A stretch of 64,000 nt of DNA. Origin: Aotearoamyces nothofagi. Taxonomy: Eukaryota > Ascomycota > Leotiomycetes > Leotiales > Tympanidaceae. Where the stretch lies: contig JADDTR010000012.1 of assembly GCA_015345905.1 (NCBI GenBank), positions 442,578 through 506,577 of the forward strand, in the 5' to 3' direction. A model generated the notes under the pieces. The model saw nothing but the letters and a program-made list of their open reading frames with translations. It was not told where the DNA came from and searched no databases. Below, piece after piece: positions 34,542 through 44,386 of this stretch (position 1 is the first letter of the stretch; each line of letters opens with the position of its first letter). Position numbers and translations under genes: made by a program.

Positions 34542-35688
34542 CTACCAATTCGCCCTCTGCTTCAACTTCTCATTCTGAATTATTTCGATCCAGTAGTTAT
34601 CAGGATCAAGAATAAAGGCCACGTTCTTCATGCGGCCATCCGTGAGTCTCTTCTTCCAGTTGACTTGCAGGTCATCGAAGCGCTTGCAGGCCGTATCGAG
34701 GTCGTCGACCGAAACGCCTACGTAAATGAGTAATAAGTTATAGGAGCTTGAGGGAGAAACTCACAGATATGGCCGAAGCCTTGCGGCTCGTCGTTGCCGT
34801 TGTGGTACTTGAATGCCTCATCTTTCTCGGTACCGTAGTTCCATGTTAGTTCTAACAGGCCTTCGCGGTCTGCGGTATTTGATGTGACGCCCTTGGTGCC
34901 GGGGTATGCGAGGAAATAGAGGTTGAAGCCATTGTTCTTATTCTCACTCGTGCGCATGAGTTCCATTCCGAAGACTTCTTTGTAGAATTTGATGGATTTT
35001 TCTGCATCCTTAACGCGTATCATTGTGTGGTTCTATGGCACATTAGTCGCGGGGTTTAAAGGATGCCATACTGAACTACCATACCATGCGATAAGTCTCC
35101 GTATCTGTAGTGGTGATATTCTCGGTCTGGCTAATGTCGTTGAAGGAAATGATCTCAACCCAATATCCATCAGGGTCAAGTGCAAATGCAATATGCCGCA
35201 TCCTTCCGTCTGATAGCTTTTTCTGGAATCGGTAGCCTGCATCTTCGATTCTCTGGCACGCAGCTTGGATGTTATCGACACTGATACAAGTATGACCAAA
35301 TCCACGAGGCTCGCTGTTGCCGGTGTGAACCTTGTAGTCTGGGTCCGACTCAGTTCCATAGTTGTGCGTCAGTTCGATAAGCCCCTCGCGATCGCTGAAG
35401 TGGTTGCCGTGTGACTCCGCTTTTAGAGAGTCGTAACCCAGGAAATATAGGTCGAATTTGGCTTCTGGTTGCTCAATCTTCCTGATCATCTTCATGCCGA
35501 GCAATTCATAGAACTTGACTGTTTATCATAACCATCAGTCATGGGGGCATGCATGAGATTCTAAGAACGCACCTGATTTCTGAGGATCCTTCACACGGAT
35601 CCTGCTACAGTTAGCAGGGCATGATGGTGCTCGGAACTGAGACTTACATGGAATGATTAAACTTGTAAGTGTTGGTATCTGTAGCCAT
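34542..35688 (-). CDS. glo1: Glyoxalase I (lactoylglutathione lyase), two-domain
   Basis: Converts the methylglyoxal-glutathione hemithioacetal to S-lactoylglutathione. Five exons: 35648-35688, 35573-35601, 35085-35518, 34765-35032, 34542-34717, giving 315 aa; exon 2 is only 29 nt. Two tandem glyoxalase domains, as in yeast Glo1. Domain 1 has HSMIRVKDPQKS, GLIELTHNYG, GFGHTCISV and GYWVEII; domain 2 repeats the pattern as HTMIRVKDAEKS, GLLELTWNYG, GFGHICVSV and NYWIEII. The metal-binding Glu, His and Glu are present in both halves, so both sites look functional. All introns join conserved blocks in frame. It converges with MET10 (288 bp between stops); both touch glutathione or cysteine metabolism, though co-regulation is not shown. 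Confidence 0.95.
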
Positions 35689-36666
35689 GGTTGAGTATTG
35701 TCTGCCAGCTACGATGATTCGAGTGTTAGCTTTCCTTTGCCTCACTGACGCCCCAAATGTTGTTTACCGGAACTGACAATGCTGAATCGGAGGGATTGTG
35801 GCCTGAAGGTACGTTGTAGAGTGCGGAGTGTGTACATAGGAGACGAACACAAGCAGAAAGAATAGATGGGCACTGGTAGAAGCAGACTTGGACGATTAAA
35901 TTATTTCCCGTTGTCGGCCTTCTTGTGGCATTATTAACTAAAGAGTTTCGCCCCACCAAGCTGCGGGGTTACCATTGCTTTTTTTAAATCCATGTGTATT
36001 GAATAGCGTCATAGCTGTTGAAGATCGAAGATAAGGCAGATTTTAGCCTTCGGACCAGATGCATGGACTCCCAGGGCATGATCTCCGGCTTGGATATGGC
36101 ATCCTATTAACGCTTCCTATGGTTAGTGATGGGCGTCTCAAACGCCTGGGTTTCTCTGCGATTGAACGGCCCACCATAGCGTGACGGGCGAGCATTACTC
36201 GGACGCACTGTAAGATACGTCTATCTTAGGGTCGGTACAGTCACCACAACCTCACGCACGTATGACCATATCTGCGTAGACAACTTAAATATACTATTCT
36301 CCTTTACGTCTACATTAAGTCACTACACCTAAGTGTCTTGATATCCCTACCATTATTAACCTACCTTGTTGTCCATTTGGTCTATACGGCCTTATTTGGA
36401 ATCAGTCGCTTGAAAACGTTATCGTTGCTGCTATCTGGCGATAATGCGTGCACTAGCCATACGGTAAAGCTTCTCAGTCATCAACCACGATAGACAGCTT
36501 GATATCAATACAACAGGGCATTACGCTCCCAACACGGCCCATTGACTGGACCAAACTCTGCGGACGCCGTAGTAAGTATGGATTAATCTGCCTTAGTCTG
36601 CTCATGTACTGTACTGACAGATCACAGTATCTCCTCCTCCTTATCTTCACCCCGACACACTCCACA
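35689..36666. other. Shared promoter region, GLO1 / roadblock protein
   Basis: A 978-bp divergent intergenic region, AT-rich. No gene or recognised operator was seen. The roadblock frame is open back to 36499 but has no upstream ATG there. Confidence 0.45.
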
Positions 36667-37329
36667 ATGCTTCTCACCAAGCCCCTTACCAACTTCCTGC
36701 ACGCGAATCGGACACCTCAATTACATACGCTGCTTCTCATATCACCAACCGGCAAGCTGCTCTCGAGTGCCTCTTCGCTTCCAGCTGCCGAGCTTCGAAG
36801 TCAGGCAACGCTCGCGTGCTCGCTCTGGGACCTTTATGCGCCTCTAGCTGCCGATGGGACAATTGACGTGGCGCTTCCATCGAGCGACGACGAGGACCGA
36901 GATGAAGCGGAAGAAGATCTGAGCAATATTCTGATCCAGCTCGAAAATGGCACGATGATCATTCGCGCCTTGAAGTGCTCGCTCCTCTTCGTTGCTATCG
37001 GCCTCTCTAGTTCGGGTGCGACAACCGAAGCCTCCCCCGCACATCATAATCATCATTTCCGGCTTGGTCATGGGCTTGAACACCTCACCTTGTCAGCGGC
37101 ATCGTCTCCGCCGCATGGTGGATCCCAGTTGAACGGCGATGACAGAGGAAGCCTTCGAAACTCGCGATTAGAGACCAACGGTGTTACTAGCAGCGCAACT
37201 TCAGATGCCGGAAGCACCGCCACAGGTGCTGGAACGGGGTCAATAAGGCTTTTGCGAAGGCAGGCAGAAGAACTAGGGAAGTGGTTAGATGGAGAGTTGG
37301 AAAGGTTTAGACTGTCTGGTCCGCTGTAA
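36667..37329 (+). CDS. Roadblock/LC7-like protein (LAMTOR2/Ego-like)
   Basis: Single exon, 220 aa, from the ATG at 36667 (MLLTKPLTNFLHANRTP). The N-terminal 110 residues have the roadblock/LC7 pattern: an initial amphipathic helix, the strand TLLLISPTGKLLSS, a helix ATLACSLWDLYAPL, then ILIQLENGTMIIRAL and LLFVAIG. This is closest to the LAMTOR2 type, the scaffold that anchors Rag GTPases and TORC1 to the vacuole or lysosome, so an Ego/Ragulator role is inferred. An acidic insert (SDDEDRDEAEEDL) interrupts the domain. The C-terminal 80 residues are Ser/Gly/Thr-rich, followed by a short charged helix (RLLRRQAEELGKWLDGELER). The assignment rests on pattern only. Confidence 0.6.
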   Translation: MLLTKPLTNFLHANRTPQLHTLLLISPTGKLLSSASSLPAAELRSQATLACSLWDLYAPLAADGTIDVALPSSDDEDRDEAEEDLSNILIQLENGTMIIRALKCSLLFVAIGLSSSGATTEASPAHHNHHFRLGHGLEHLTLSAASSPPHGGSQLNGDDRGSLRNSRLETNGVTSSATSDAGSTATGAGTGSIRLLRRQAEELGKWLDGELERFRLSGPL

Positions 37330-37686
37330 TCTCAACATTTGGGTTACTAGTCTATTTGGATCCTCTATATCTATAGCAGGGCGTTACGGTCTGAGTACTA
37401 CATGGGGGGGAGGCATAATGGCGTTACGTATAACATTGCAAAAGTATAAAATGATACCACCGTCTTCATTAATTAAGGCATATCTCCCACTTGGAGGATA
37501 TCGGATTACGTGAAAATAAATGATACCGTCAATTTCTCGCAAAACGCATTATATGTAAAGAGCTGTCATTTATAAATAATGATACAGGATCTATCGCCGT
37601 TGCAATGCAGCCACTATTTTCATCAATGAGCCATAATGTAAAAATAATATCGACTTAAACGCCGCCTTAACTTGAGCTATTCGATA
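37330..37686. other. Convergent intergenic region
   Basis: About 357 bp of AT-rich 3' UTR sequence between two stop codons. Nothing else was recognised. Confidence 0.5.
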
Positions 37687-39633
37687 TTACTCGATGCTCA
37701 TCTTCATTAAACCATCATTCGTGTCCACCATTCCCTGCAAGCCAACCCTCTTCGTGCCATTAATCCTTCCGGTACTAGGGCCGTCCATCATGGCTTTTTC
37801 CGAACTGCTATTGCTTGGTGGTCTCGTCCCCCAAGGGTTTACATCCCGCTGCATGGGACTTTGCGTCACCGGACTGTTGTGAACAGACATACCAGGAGAA
37901 ACAGCGCGGCGCTTAAAAGAAGTCGGGTCAAAGTCATCATCACGGCGACGTTTGCTATTGACTTTGCGCGTAATATCTGCTGCTGTAGGTAGTGGCGTTG
38001 AAGACCGTGTGGGGGAGGTTGGTGGGTGTTGAGATTGTAACTCGTTAGAATCGGAGGACTGAGAGGGAATCGGACATCCAACGCCGTACAGAGACGATGG
38101 CGTAGATATGGAAGGAGAATCCATAGATACATCATCGCTGATACCAAAGGACGATCCATAAGGTAAGAAGGTTGGTGGTGGTGTACGACGAGAATGCTCA
38201 TCAGGGAATGATTCCCAGAACTCTTTGCCTTTATAGTTAAGCCGTGCATGCTGCTTGAAATTGCTAGAGACGCCTTTGTCGGTTGATGATAAGTCACCCA
38301 TGATATCGTCTTCGGGGATGTCTTCGAGCGAGTCTGTCACAGCAGCACTCATACTTGGTGAAGACTGCGCTGTTGATACAGAAGGGTGCCGCGTGGGCTC
38401 CAGGTCCATATCATTCTCGCGAACCTGACGGACAACGTTTGCTTCCCGGCGTACTTCTGTTTCAATAGGGGCACTCTCCTCGGCCAGGGCCGCTCGTATA
38501 CGTGCGAACCCTTTGGTCTTTGGTAGCATGTTCCCCCTCCGAGTCACCGCCCTCCTAATAACACCTCTCTGCCCATCACGTCCCGGCGTGCTAGGTAGAC
38601 CATCGGCATTCTCTAAAGTATTTTTCAGCGTACCATCGTCGCTCTCACTGCCAGAAATATGTAGCTGATTTGCAGCCCAACTAATACTCTCTCTTCTCGA
38701 ATGCGACCCCTCCGAGAATGCGTTACTCATTCCTTCTATGCTCCCCATCACAGGCGGAGATCTAGATTTTGGACTAGCCATAGAAATGCCACTACCAGAG
38801 CCTTTTCTACCTTTACCATGCCGTAGTCTCGCTCGTTGAAAGTTCATCAAACTACTCATGGCCGGAGAGTAGCTGGTGATCCAATTACTACCGGGACTTG
38901 CCTGTAGGACACCACCAATAACAGAAGATATTTTGTGCACCCGTGGTGTCGTAATAATGGAATCGTCTATTTCGTCGGCATTCATTGGGTCGTCATCGGA
39001 GCTGTTTTCTGACGATTCAGACCCAAGCATATTCACGCTGCCCAGCGAACTCGAAATAGTAGCTCGGTCTGCTCTAGATGACCATAAAATGTTTGAGTTT
39101 CCCCCAGGCGATTCAGCACTGCCAGTAAAATGTCCTGATCGATTTGGTATATTCATCGCTCGTCCTGTGATTGTTGGGGAGGAATCTGGTGATGATTGCT
39201 CGGCAAGTGTCGAATGGTGAAGATTTGTTGCTGCTCGTGAGAAGTCCAGTCCTCGCGATCGTCTTGGAATGACAGGAGATCCGTATGTATCTGCAGCATC
39301 TAACTTTGGTGAAAGAGGGACCCGGTTGTATGCTGAGCTTATTGACATGAGGTCGCGCGGCGGCATTTGTATCGATAGTCCACGGGGAGGAAGTGGAGGT
39401 CGCCGAGGAGTTGTCGGACTATCGATGATTGAAGTGTCATCCTGGCATTTCTTTTTCTCAGGCTCCCGGAAGCTCGGTGATGGGGATAAAGCTGGTGGAC
39501 TCCCATCAGATAATGATCGCCCTTTGCGTGGCGACTTTGACATATTCCTCATGTTGTCCTTTCCTTCCTTTGTAGTAGCGCTTGTGTCTGTAACTGCTAA
39601 CTCTGGTGCATCGCTGAATCGAGAGCCTAACAT
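37687..39633 (-). CDS. Conserved-looking disordered protein, function unknown
   Basis: Single exon, 648 aa, with the ATG at 39633 preceded by a short upstream sequence. Not assigned to a family. It is Ser/Pro-rich with many SP/TP sites (SPRKGRSLSDGSPP, TPRRPPLPPRG), suggesting proline-directed phosphorylation, for example by CDK, and a nuclear-type basic stretch NSKRRRDDDFDPTSFKRR. Two segments look structured and probably conserved: the basic block RRAVTRRGNMLPKTKGFARI followed by a helix RAALAEESAPIETEVRREAN (about aa 360-410), and the C-terminal KRVGLQGMVDTNDGLMKMS. A nuclear regulatory role is only a guess. The complementary strand keeps an open frame at 39269-39844, which I treat as a shadow. 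Confidence 0.75.
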   Translation of the reverse strand: MLGSRFSDAPELAVTDTSATTKEGKDNMRNMSKSPRKGRSLSDGSPPALSPSPSFREPEKKKCQDDTSIIDSPTTPRRPPLPPRGLSIQMPPRDLMSISSAYNRVPLSPKLDAADTYGSPVIPRRSRGLDFSRAATNLHHSTLAEQSSPDSSPTITGRAMNIPNRSGHFTGSAESPGGNSNILWSSRADRATISSSLGSVNMLGSESSENSSDDDPMNADEIDDSIITTPRVHKISSVIGGVLQASPGSNWITSYSPAMSSLMNFQRARLRHGKGRKGSGSGISMASPKSRSPPVMGSIEGMSNAFSEGSHSRRESISWAANQLHISGSESDDGTLKNTLENADGLPSTPGRDGQRGVIRRAVTRRGNMLPKTKGFARIRAALAEESAPIETEVRREANVVRQVRENDMDLEPTRHPSVSTAQSSPSMSAAVTDSLEDIPEDDIMGDLSSTDKGVSSNFKQHARLNYKGKEFWESFPDEHSRRTPPPTFLPYGSSFGISDDVSMDSPSISTPSSLYGVGCPIPSQSSDSNELQSQHPPTSPTRSSTPLPTAADITRKVNSKRRRDDDFDPTSFKRRAVSPGMSVHNSPVTQSPMQRDVNPWGTRPPSNSSSEKAMMDGPSTGRINGTKRVGLQGMVDTNDGLMKMSIE

Positions 39634-41264
39634 CTTAAGCTATTCCCCTACGTTTACCAACGTTGAAACAATTGGGTTTCGAGATATTGCTATAAACGCT
39701 TGGATGGTTTTCGATACCAGAGAATTCGATTCACTATTCCAGCGCCGTTGTAAAGAATATTTGCAGCGTCCCGAAAAACGGGACATCATAGTTGAGTATA
39801 TACAAGAAAAAGACCCCCTCAAGGCAGGACTTCACAAATCATGATTGCATTGGAGTTGGCGGTACAGTTTGTATGCAGAGCTCGATCTAGGTAGGTAGAG
39901 CTTCGCGACGGTCAAACGCGGCGGGGTGCACGGTTCAGGTACTAACTACTACCGCGCGATGCCCAAACGGAACAGCCCACTTATACACCTCGGCGTTGGA
40001 ACTCACTCGTACAAATGGAACTATGGATAGATACTACATACCGGTATTATGATATATTTCAAAATATCTAGCCTTGGGATAGATTGGGTTCTTAAAGGGT
40101 TTCGAAATTCGCTGCTACTTATGTATCTTGCTCTAATACCTGATACCGACGTCAATGGGAACGAAGGATCTGCTCGAGAGTTGAAACACCTCAAGCCTAT
40201 TTATACTAAATAGATTACAAGCCGAGGAAGTCTTACCCAGATTATACACTAAAGATTATATTTTGTTACAACTAAGTAGGCAAGTTCGTTAAATACTATC
40301 TGGAGACTGGGACAGGCAAAGTAGGCTTAAGATCTATAAATTTGAATTCTGCTGATATTGCCTCACTGAGTCTCGGATTTATTTATACAAACAATATAAG
40401 TTTGTATCCTAAAGACAGGCTGTTAGTGTCTGAGGTTCGCCAACGTCCATTTTTCAATCTCGGTCGATTGGAATTACCGCTACAATGTTTCAACTGAGTA
40501 TTAAACGGGACGCTTGGTGCAGGAAAGATTGAAAACAAGAACTTATCTGCAAACATAGGTTTGAATTCTATATCCAAGCGGACTCGTTTCCTCTTAATGC
40601 CTAGTGCTGTAGAATATATTGTATAAGATTATAAGCACGATACCAGAGACAGTGGCATCACAAGACTGCTTGTAAAATCACTCAAATTTCCACAACACAT
40701 TCAGAGGAAGCATCTCGAGCATTCTGCCTATTTTCAATGGCCCGATTGAGTAACATCCATTGCCGTTATATGATGGCATAGTCATATATGCACGATATGG
40801 TAGTGCTGCCGGTAGAGTTGATGTGAGGTACGAGTACCTGAGCTGCTGAGGATCCATTCGCTTACAAGTATGGGGGTTTGATGTTGCATGTGCATTTGGC
40901 CTCGCCCGCCCGAATAGCGAAATAAGGTGTAACGCCATGTCTCCACCTTTTAGGGCCTTGGCGGAGTGCTTCCCTACAGCACATTGCAATTCGACAAAGC
41001 TCACTGAAGAAAGACCTTGTGAGCCTGTCAAGCCTTGTAGGCCGAGTCCGTGCTTGTGCCATACGGATTTCATCTACACATATCGCAGCTTAGCTGCACG
41101 TTGATTTTCCACTTTTTTTTTCTTCACCGAAGCTGCGAATCCGGTCCCAAACCCCCCCCCCCCCCCCCACACGAAGCCGAGCTCTGAAGGAAAGGACGGG
41201 TGGCAGATATTGGGCGTCGAGGCTCTATTTGAATCCTTCTGGGGACGAAGAGTGCACCGTCAAG
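39634..41264. other. Divergent intergenic region upstream of MAM3-like gene
   Basis: A 1.6-kb gap. 40.03-40.65 kb is AT-rich and could be a decayed repeat, but no element is recognisable. A 131-codon ATG frame on the minus strand (40678-41073) has no family resemblance. A run of 9 T (41113-41121) and a run of 17 C (41152-41168) lie about 100-150 bp upstream of the MAM3-like ATG. Confidence 0.45.
41152..41168. repeat. Homopolymer run of 17 C
   Basis: Seventeen consecutive C between AAA and ACACGAAG, 97 bp upstream of the MAM3-like ATG, probably in its promoter or 5' UTR. The length in the assembly may be approximate. Confidence 0.9.
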
Positions 41265-43690
41265 ATGGCTTCAAGAACCGCTGCCGGAACGAGTAGGACT
41301 TCATATAATGGATACGCTGCATCGAGACCGGCAATACTGGGATTTGCGAAGATGCTCTTCCTTGGATTGACCCAGTTTTCATTAGCTGGTGCTGCGCCAT
41401 TGAAGCAATTTCTACACATTGCCCACGACGACAACCTGCCGGGTGATGCGGAGGATCTCAACCTGTGGTTGTACTTGAGTGTTGCCCTTGTGCTCGTGCT
41501 GCTTGGCGGAGCTTTTGCTGGTCTGACGATCGCGTAGGTTTCACTTTACAGAGGCTGTTGCAGCTTGCTGGTGCTGACATATATACAAATATAGATTGAT
41601 GGGCCAAGACGGCATATACTTGCAAGTAATCGCCACGTCTGGGGAAGGAAGGGAACAGAAACATGCGCAGAGAGTATACAGATTGCTTAAGAGGGGAAAG
41701 CATTGGGTTCTCGTTACCCTTCTTCTCAGTAACGTCATAGTGAACGAAACTTTGCCGATTGTCCTTGATCGATCACTAGGTGGCGGGTGGCCTGCTGTGC
41801 TGGGGAGTACAGTCCTTATTGGTACGTGTTATACAAAATTAAAATTTTATCATTGGGCTGTACTGACTGCAAATAGTCATTTTCGGTGAGGTTATTCCAC
41901 AATCGGTCTGCGTTCGATACGGCATGCAAATTGGCGCATTTATGTCTCCATGTGTGCTCATATTAATGTACATTCTTGCCCCAATCGCATGGCCGACTGC
42001 CAAACTTCTCGACTGGTTGCTAGGTGAGGATCATGGCACGGTATACAAGAAGTCGGGGTTAAAGACATTGGTAACTCTCCACAAGACATTGGGAACAAGC
42101 CCCAGCGATCGATTGAATGAAGATGAGGTCACCATTATTAGTTCTGTCCTCGACCTGAAAGCCAAGCCCGTTGGTGACATAATGACTCCTATGGAGGATG
42201 TGTTTACCATGTCGGCGGATACAGTACTGGATGAGAAAACCATGGATATTATTTTATCAGCTGGATACTCAAGGATACCCATCTATGAACCAGGAAATCC
42301 TACAAATTTTGTTGGCATGCTATTAGTCAAGATTTTAATTACCTACGATCCAGAGGATTGCAAAAAGGTCAGCGAATTTGCGTTAGCTACGCTACCTGAA
42401 ACTCGACCGGAAACAAGCTGTCTCGATATCGTGAACTTCTTCCAAGAGGGCAAATCACATATGGTACTCGTATCTGAATTCCCTGGAGAAAATTACGGAG
42501 CTACAGGTGTAGTAACCCTAGAAGACGTGATCGAAGAACTTATCGGAGAGTAAGTACATGACATCCCCTTGAAAGTGCCTCTCAACTAACTTATTTGAAG
42601 AGAGATCATCGACGAATCGGATGTTTTCATTGATGTTCACAAAGCGATCCGGCGCATGGCTCCTGCACCTAAAGCACGCGTGCCCAAAGGACAAATTCTT
42701 GCTGATCCGGAAGCACGTGGCAGCAACAGTGCGGAAGATACTCTCGTTGATACGAGCGAAGAATCTGCAAACCATCATAAGATTAACGACGAATCACAAC
42801 GGAAACGTGTAGGCTCTGTAGGCAGCAGGAGCAATAGTCCAGCTATGTTTGGAAGCAGCCCGAAGACTACATTCTTAAAAAGGAGAAGCTCGAGTGCAGC
42901 AGATGGCAGCATTGCAGCCAGTGCTGTCAGGGGCACTGCAAATGACATGCGGGAGCATCTCAAACACCTTGGACCTTCAAATTTGGCTAGTCGTCCAAAG
43001 ACTACTCGATACAATTCCGTGAAGATCAAACCAGGCAGTAATATCCTAACTGTTGATTTGAAAATGCAACGGCAGCTGATCAGTGAAGAACCATACCGTG
43101 ATGACCCTAACCCAGCACATCAAGGAGAAGGCGAAGGCCTGTTGAAATCTGCCGGAAAAGACGCGTCCGACGGGGTGCAAGCAGTCCAGCAAGGATATGG
43201 ATCTATTGGAAACTATCACGCGTCACCATCCGGGAGTTTAGATCAGATTCACAAATCAGTACAGGTTGATTTAAGTGGCCCATCTAACGCTTCAGTACCG
43301 AGGAAACCCTCCCCATCACAATCGTCAGGTCGAAAGAGTGAGAGTGGAGAAAGCAGCAGTGACACACTTGGAAATTTACCCTCAAAAGAAGGTTGCCCCG
43401 CACCACGGCGAAGAAATGCTGCCCGCAGTGGAAGCATAACCGAAAACTTCATTGATATGGGGGGTGTGCGGAAGGTAGTCCTTGAGATGAACAGCCCTAG
43501 TGACGCTGAGGACCGAGAAGCTCCGAACGAGCGTAGCTTTTCGAACCATAATAATCACTGGAACAATGGAAGCTCACCGAGTCTCGAGGATGGGAATGGG
43601 AAAAGTGTGGATGGGGATACGCATGGTGAGCATGCACAGGATGTCAAGAAAAAGCAGAGACGAAGACGCAAGAGGAAGGGCGGATCGTAA
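41265..43690 (+). CDS. MAM3/CNNM-type membrane protein (DUF21 + CBS)
   Basis: Member of the CNNM/ancient-conserved-domain family; yeast Mam3 is a vacuolar membrane protein linked to Mg2+, Mn2+ and metal homeostasis. Four exons: 41265-41533, 41595-41821, 41877-42549, 42601-43690, giving 752 aa. The DUF21 core has [51 protein letters not shown] and [16 protein letters not shown], with about four membrane segments. A CBS pair follows: [12 protein letters not shown] (about aa 263), [29 protein letters not shown], and [20 protein letters not shown]. The last intron splits GE-EII and must use an AAG acceptor. The final 350 residues are disordered and end in a basic [14 protein letters not shown]. 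The start is the ATG at 41265; the open frame before it has only a TTG. Confidence 0.92.
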
Positions 43691-44386
43691 AGATGATGGC
43701 GCAAAGACTATCACGTGTGTATATTATGTATTCGGCATGTTTGGCAGCAGGACTTTGTGCACTTTACAGTGTGCATTTGGCTGTTTCTTGTCTCTAAAGG
43801 ACTTGGGCAATGCACCTTTGGTATGATTACCGCAGCGCTTTATTGCTCAGTTACCTGACGCTATAGATGCCGTCAGGTTCAAAGGATAGCTATTTTTACA
43901 AAGTGAAAGTCAGCTACTAAATAATCAAATATTTTCTCACTTGCTGGGAATGTTCTTAAAGCCTGGAACTCGTGGGGTAGTGGGGTGCGTTAGGTATGGC
44001 GGCTCGGAACATCTCCTGATGCCGATCTACCAATACAAGTTCTGTAAAATGATGAGGGTGCAGGCCGGAAGTTGAGGATTGCATATCAGACGAGAGACTG
44101 AGGTGCCCTGTTTCTAATATTAAAAAATCAGAGGCCATTTTATTCATTATTTTAATGTCGTTTCAAATTCTTCTAGCTTTCTGAATTTTTAAATTTATTG
44201 ACGGTTTTTGTAACTACTAATGGGCCTATGCCTATCTATGCCTGCTAAAGGGGTATGTTGACGCCATACACTGCAAATGCAATCCCTTCCTAAAACACCC
44301 AATTTTCCTAGTTCATTCCATAATTCGTGATAGTTAGGGTCTTATTGCACTGAATTCAACAAGTCTCATTAACGTAAAGAGAATTC
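43691..44386. other. Convergent intergenic region
   Basis: About 700 bp, AT-rich, 3' UTRs of both neighbours. No gene was seen. Confidence 0.5.

Noticed and set aside
39269-39844. 191-codon plus-strand frame opposite the 5' end of the 648-aa gene
   Set aside because: It lies antisense to a better-supported gene, has no recognisable domain, and is the kind of mirror frame expected opposite Ser/Pro-rich coding sequence.
40678-41073. 131-codon minus-strand ATG frame in the gap before the MAM3-like gene
   Set aside because: No domain, no supporting splice or codon signal; it could be a lineage-specific gene but cannot be supported.
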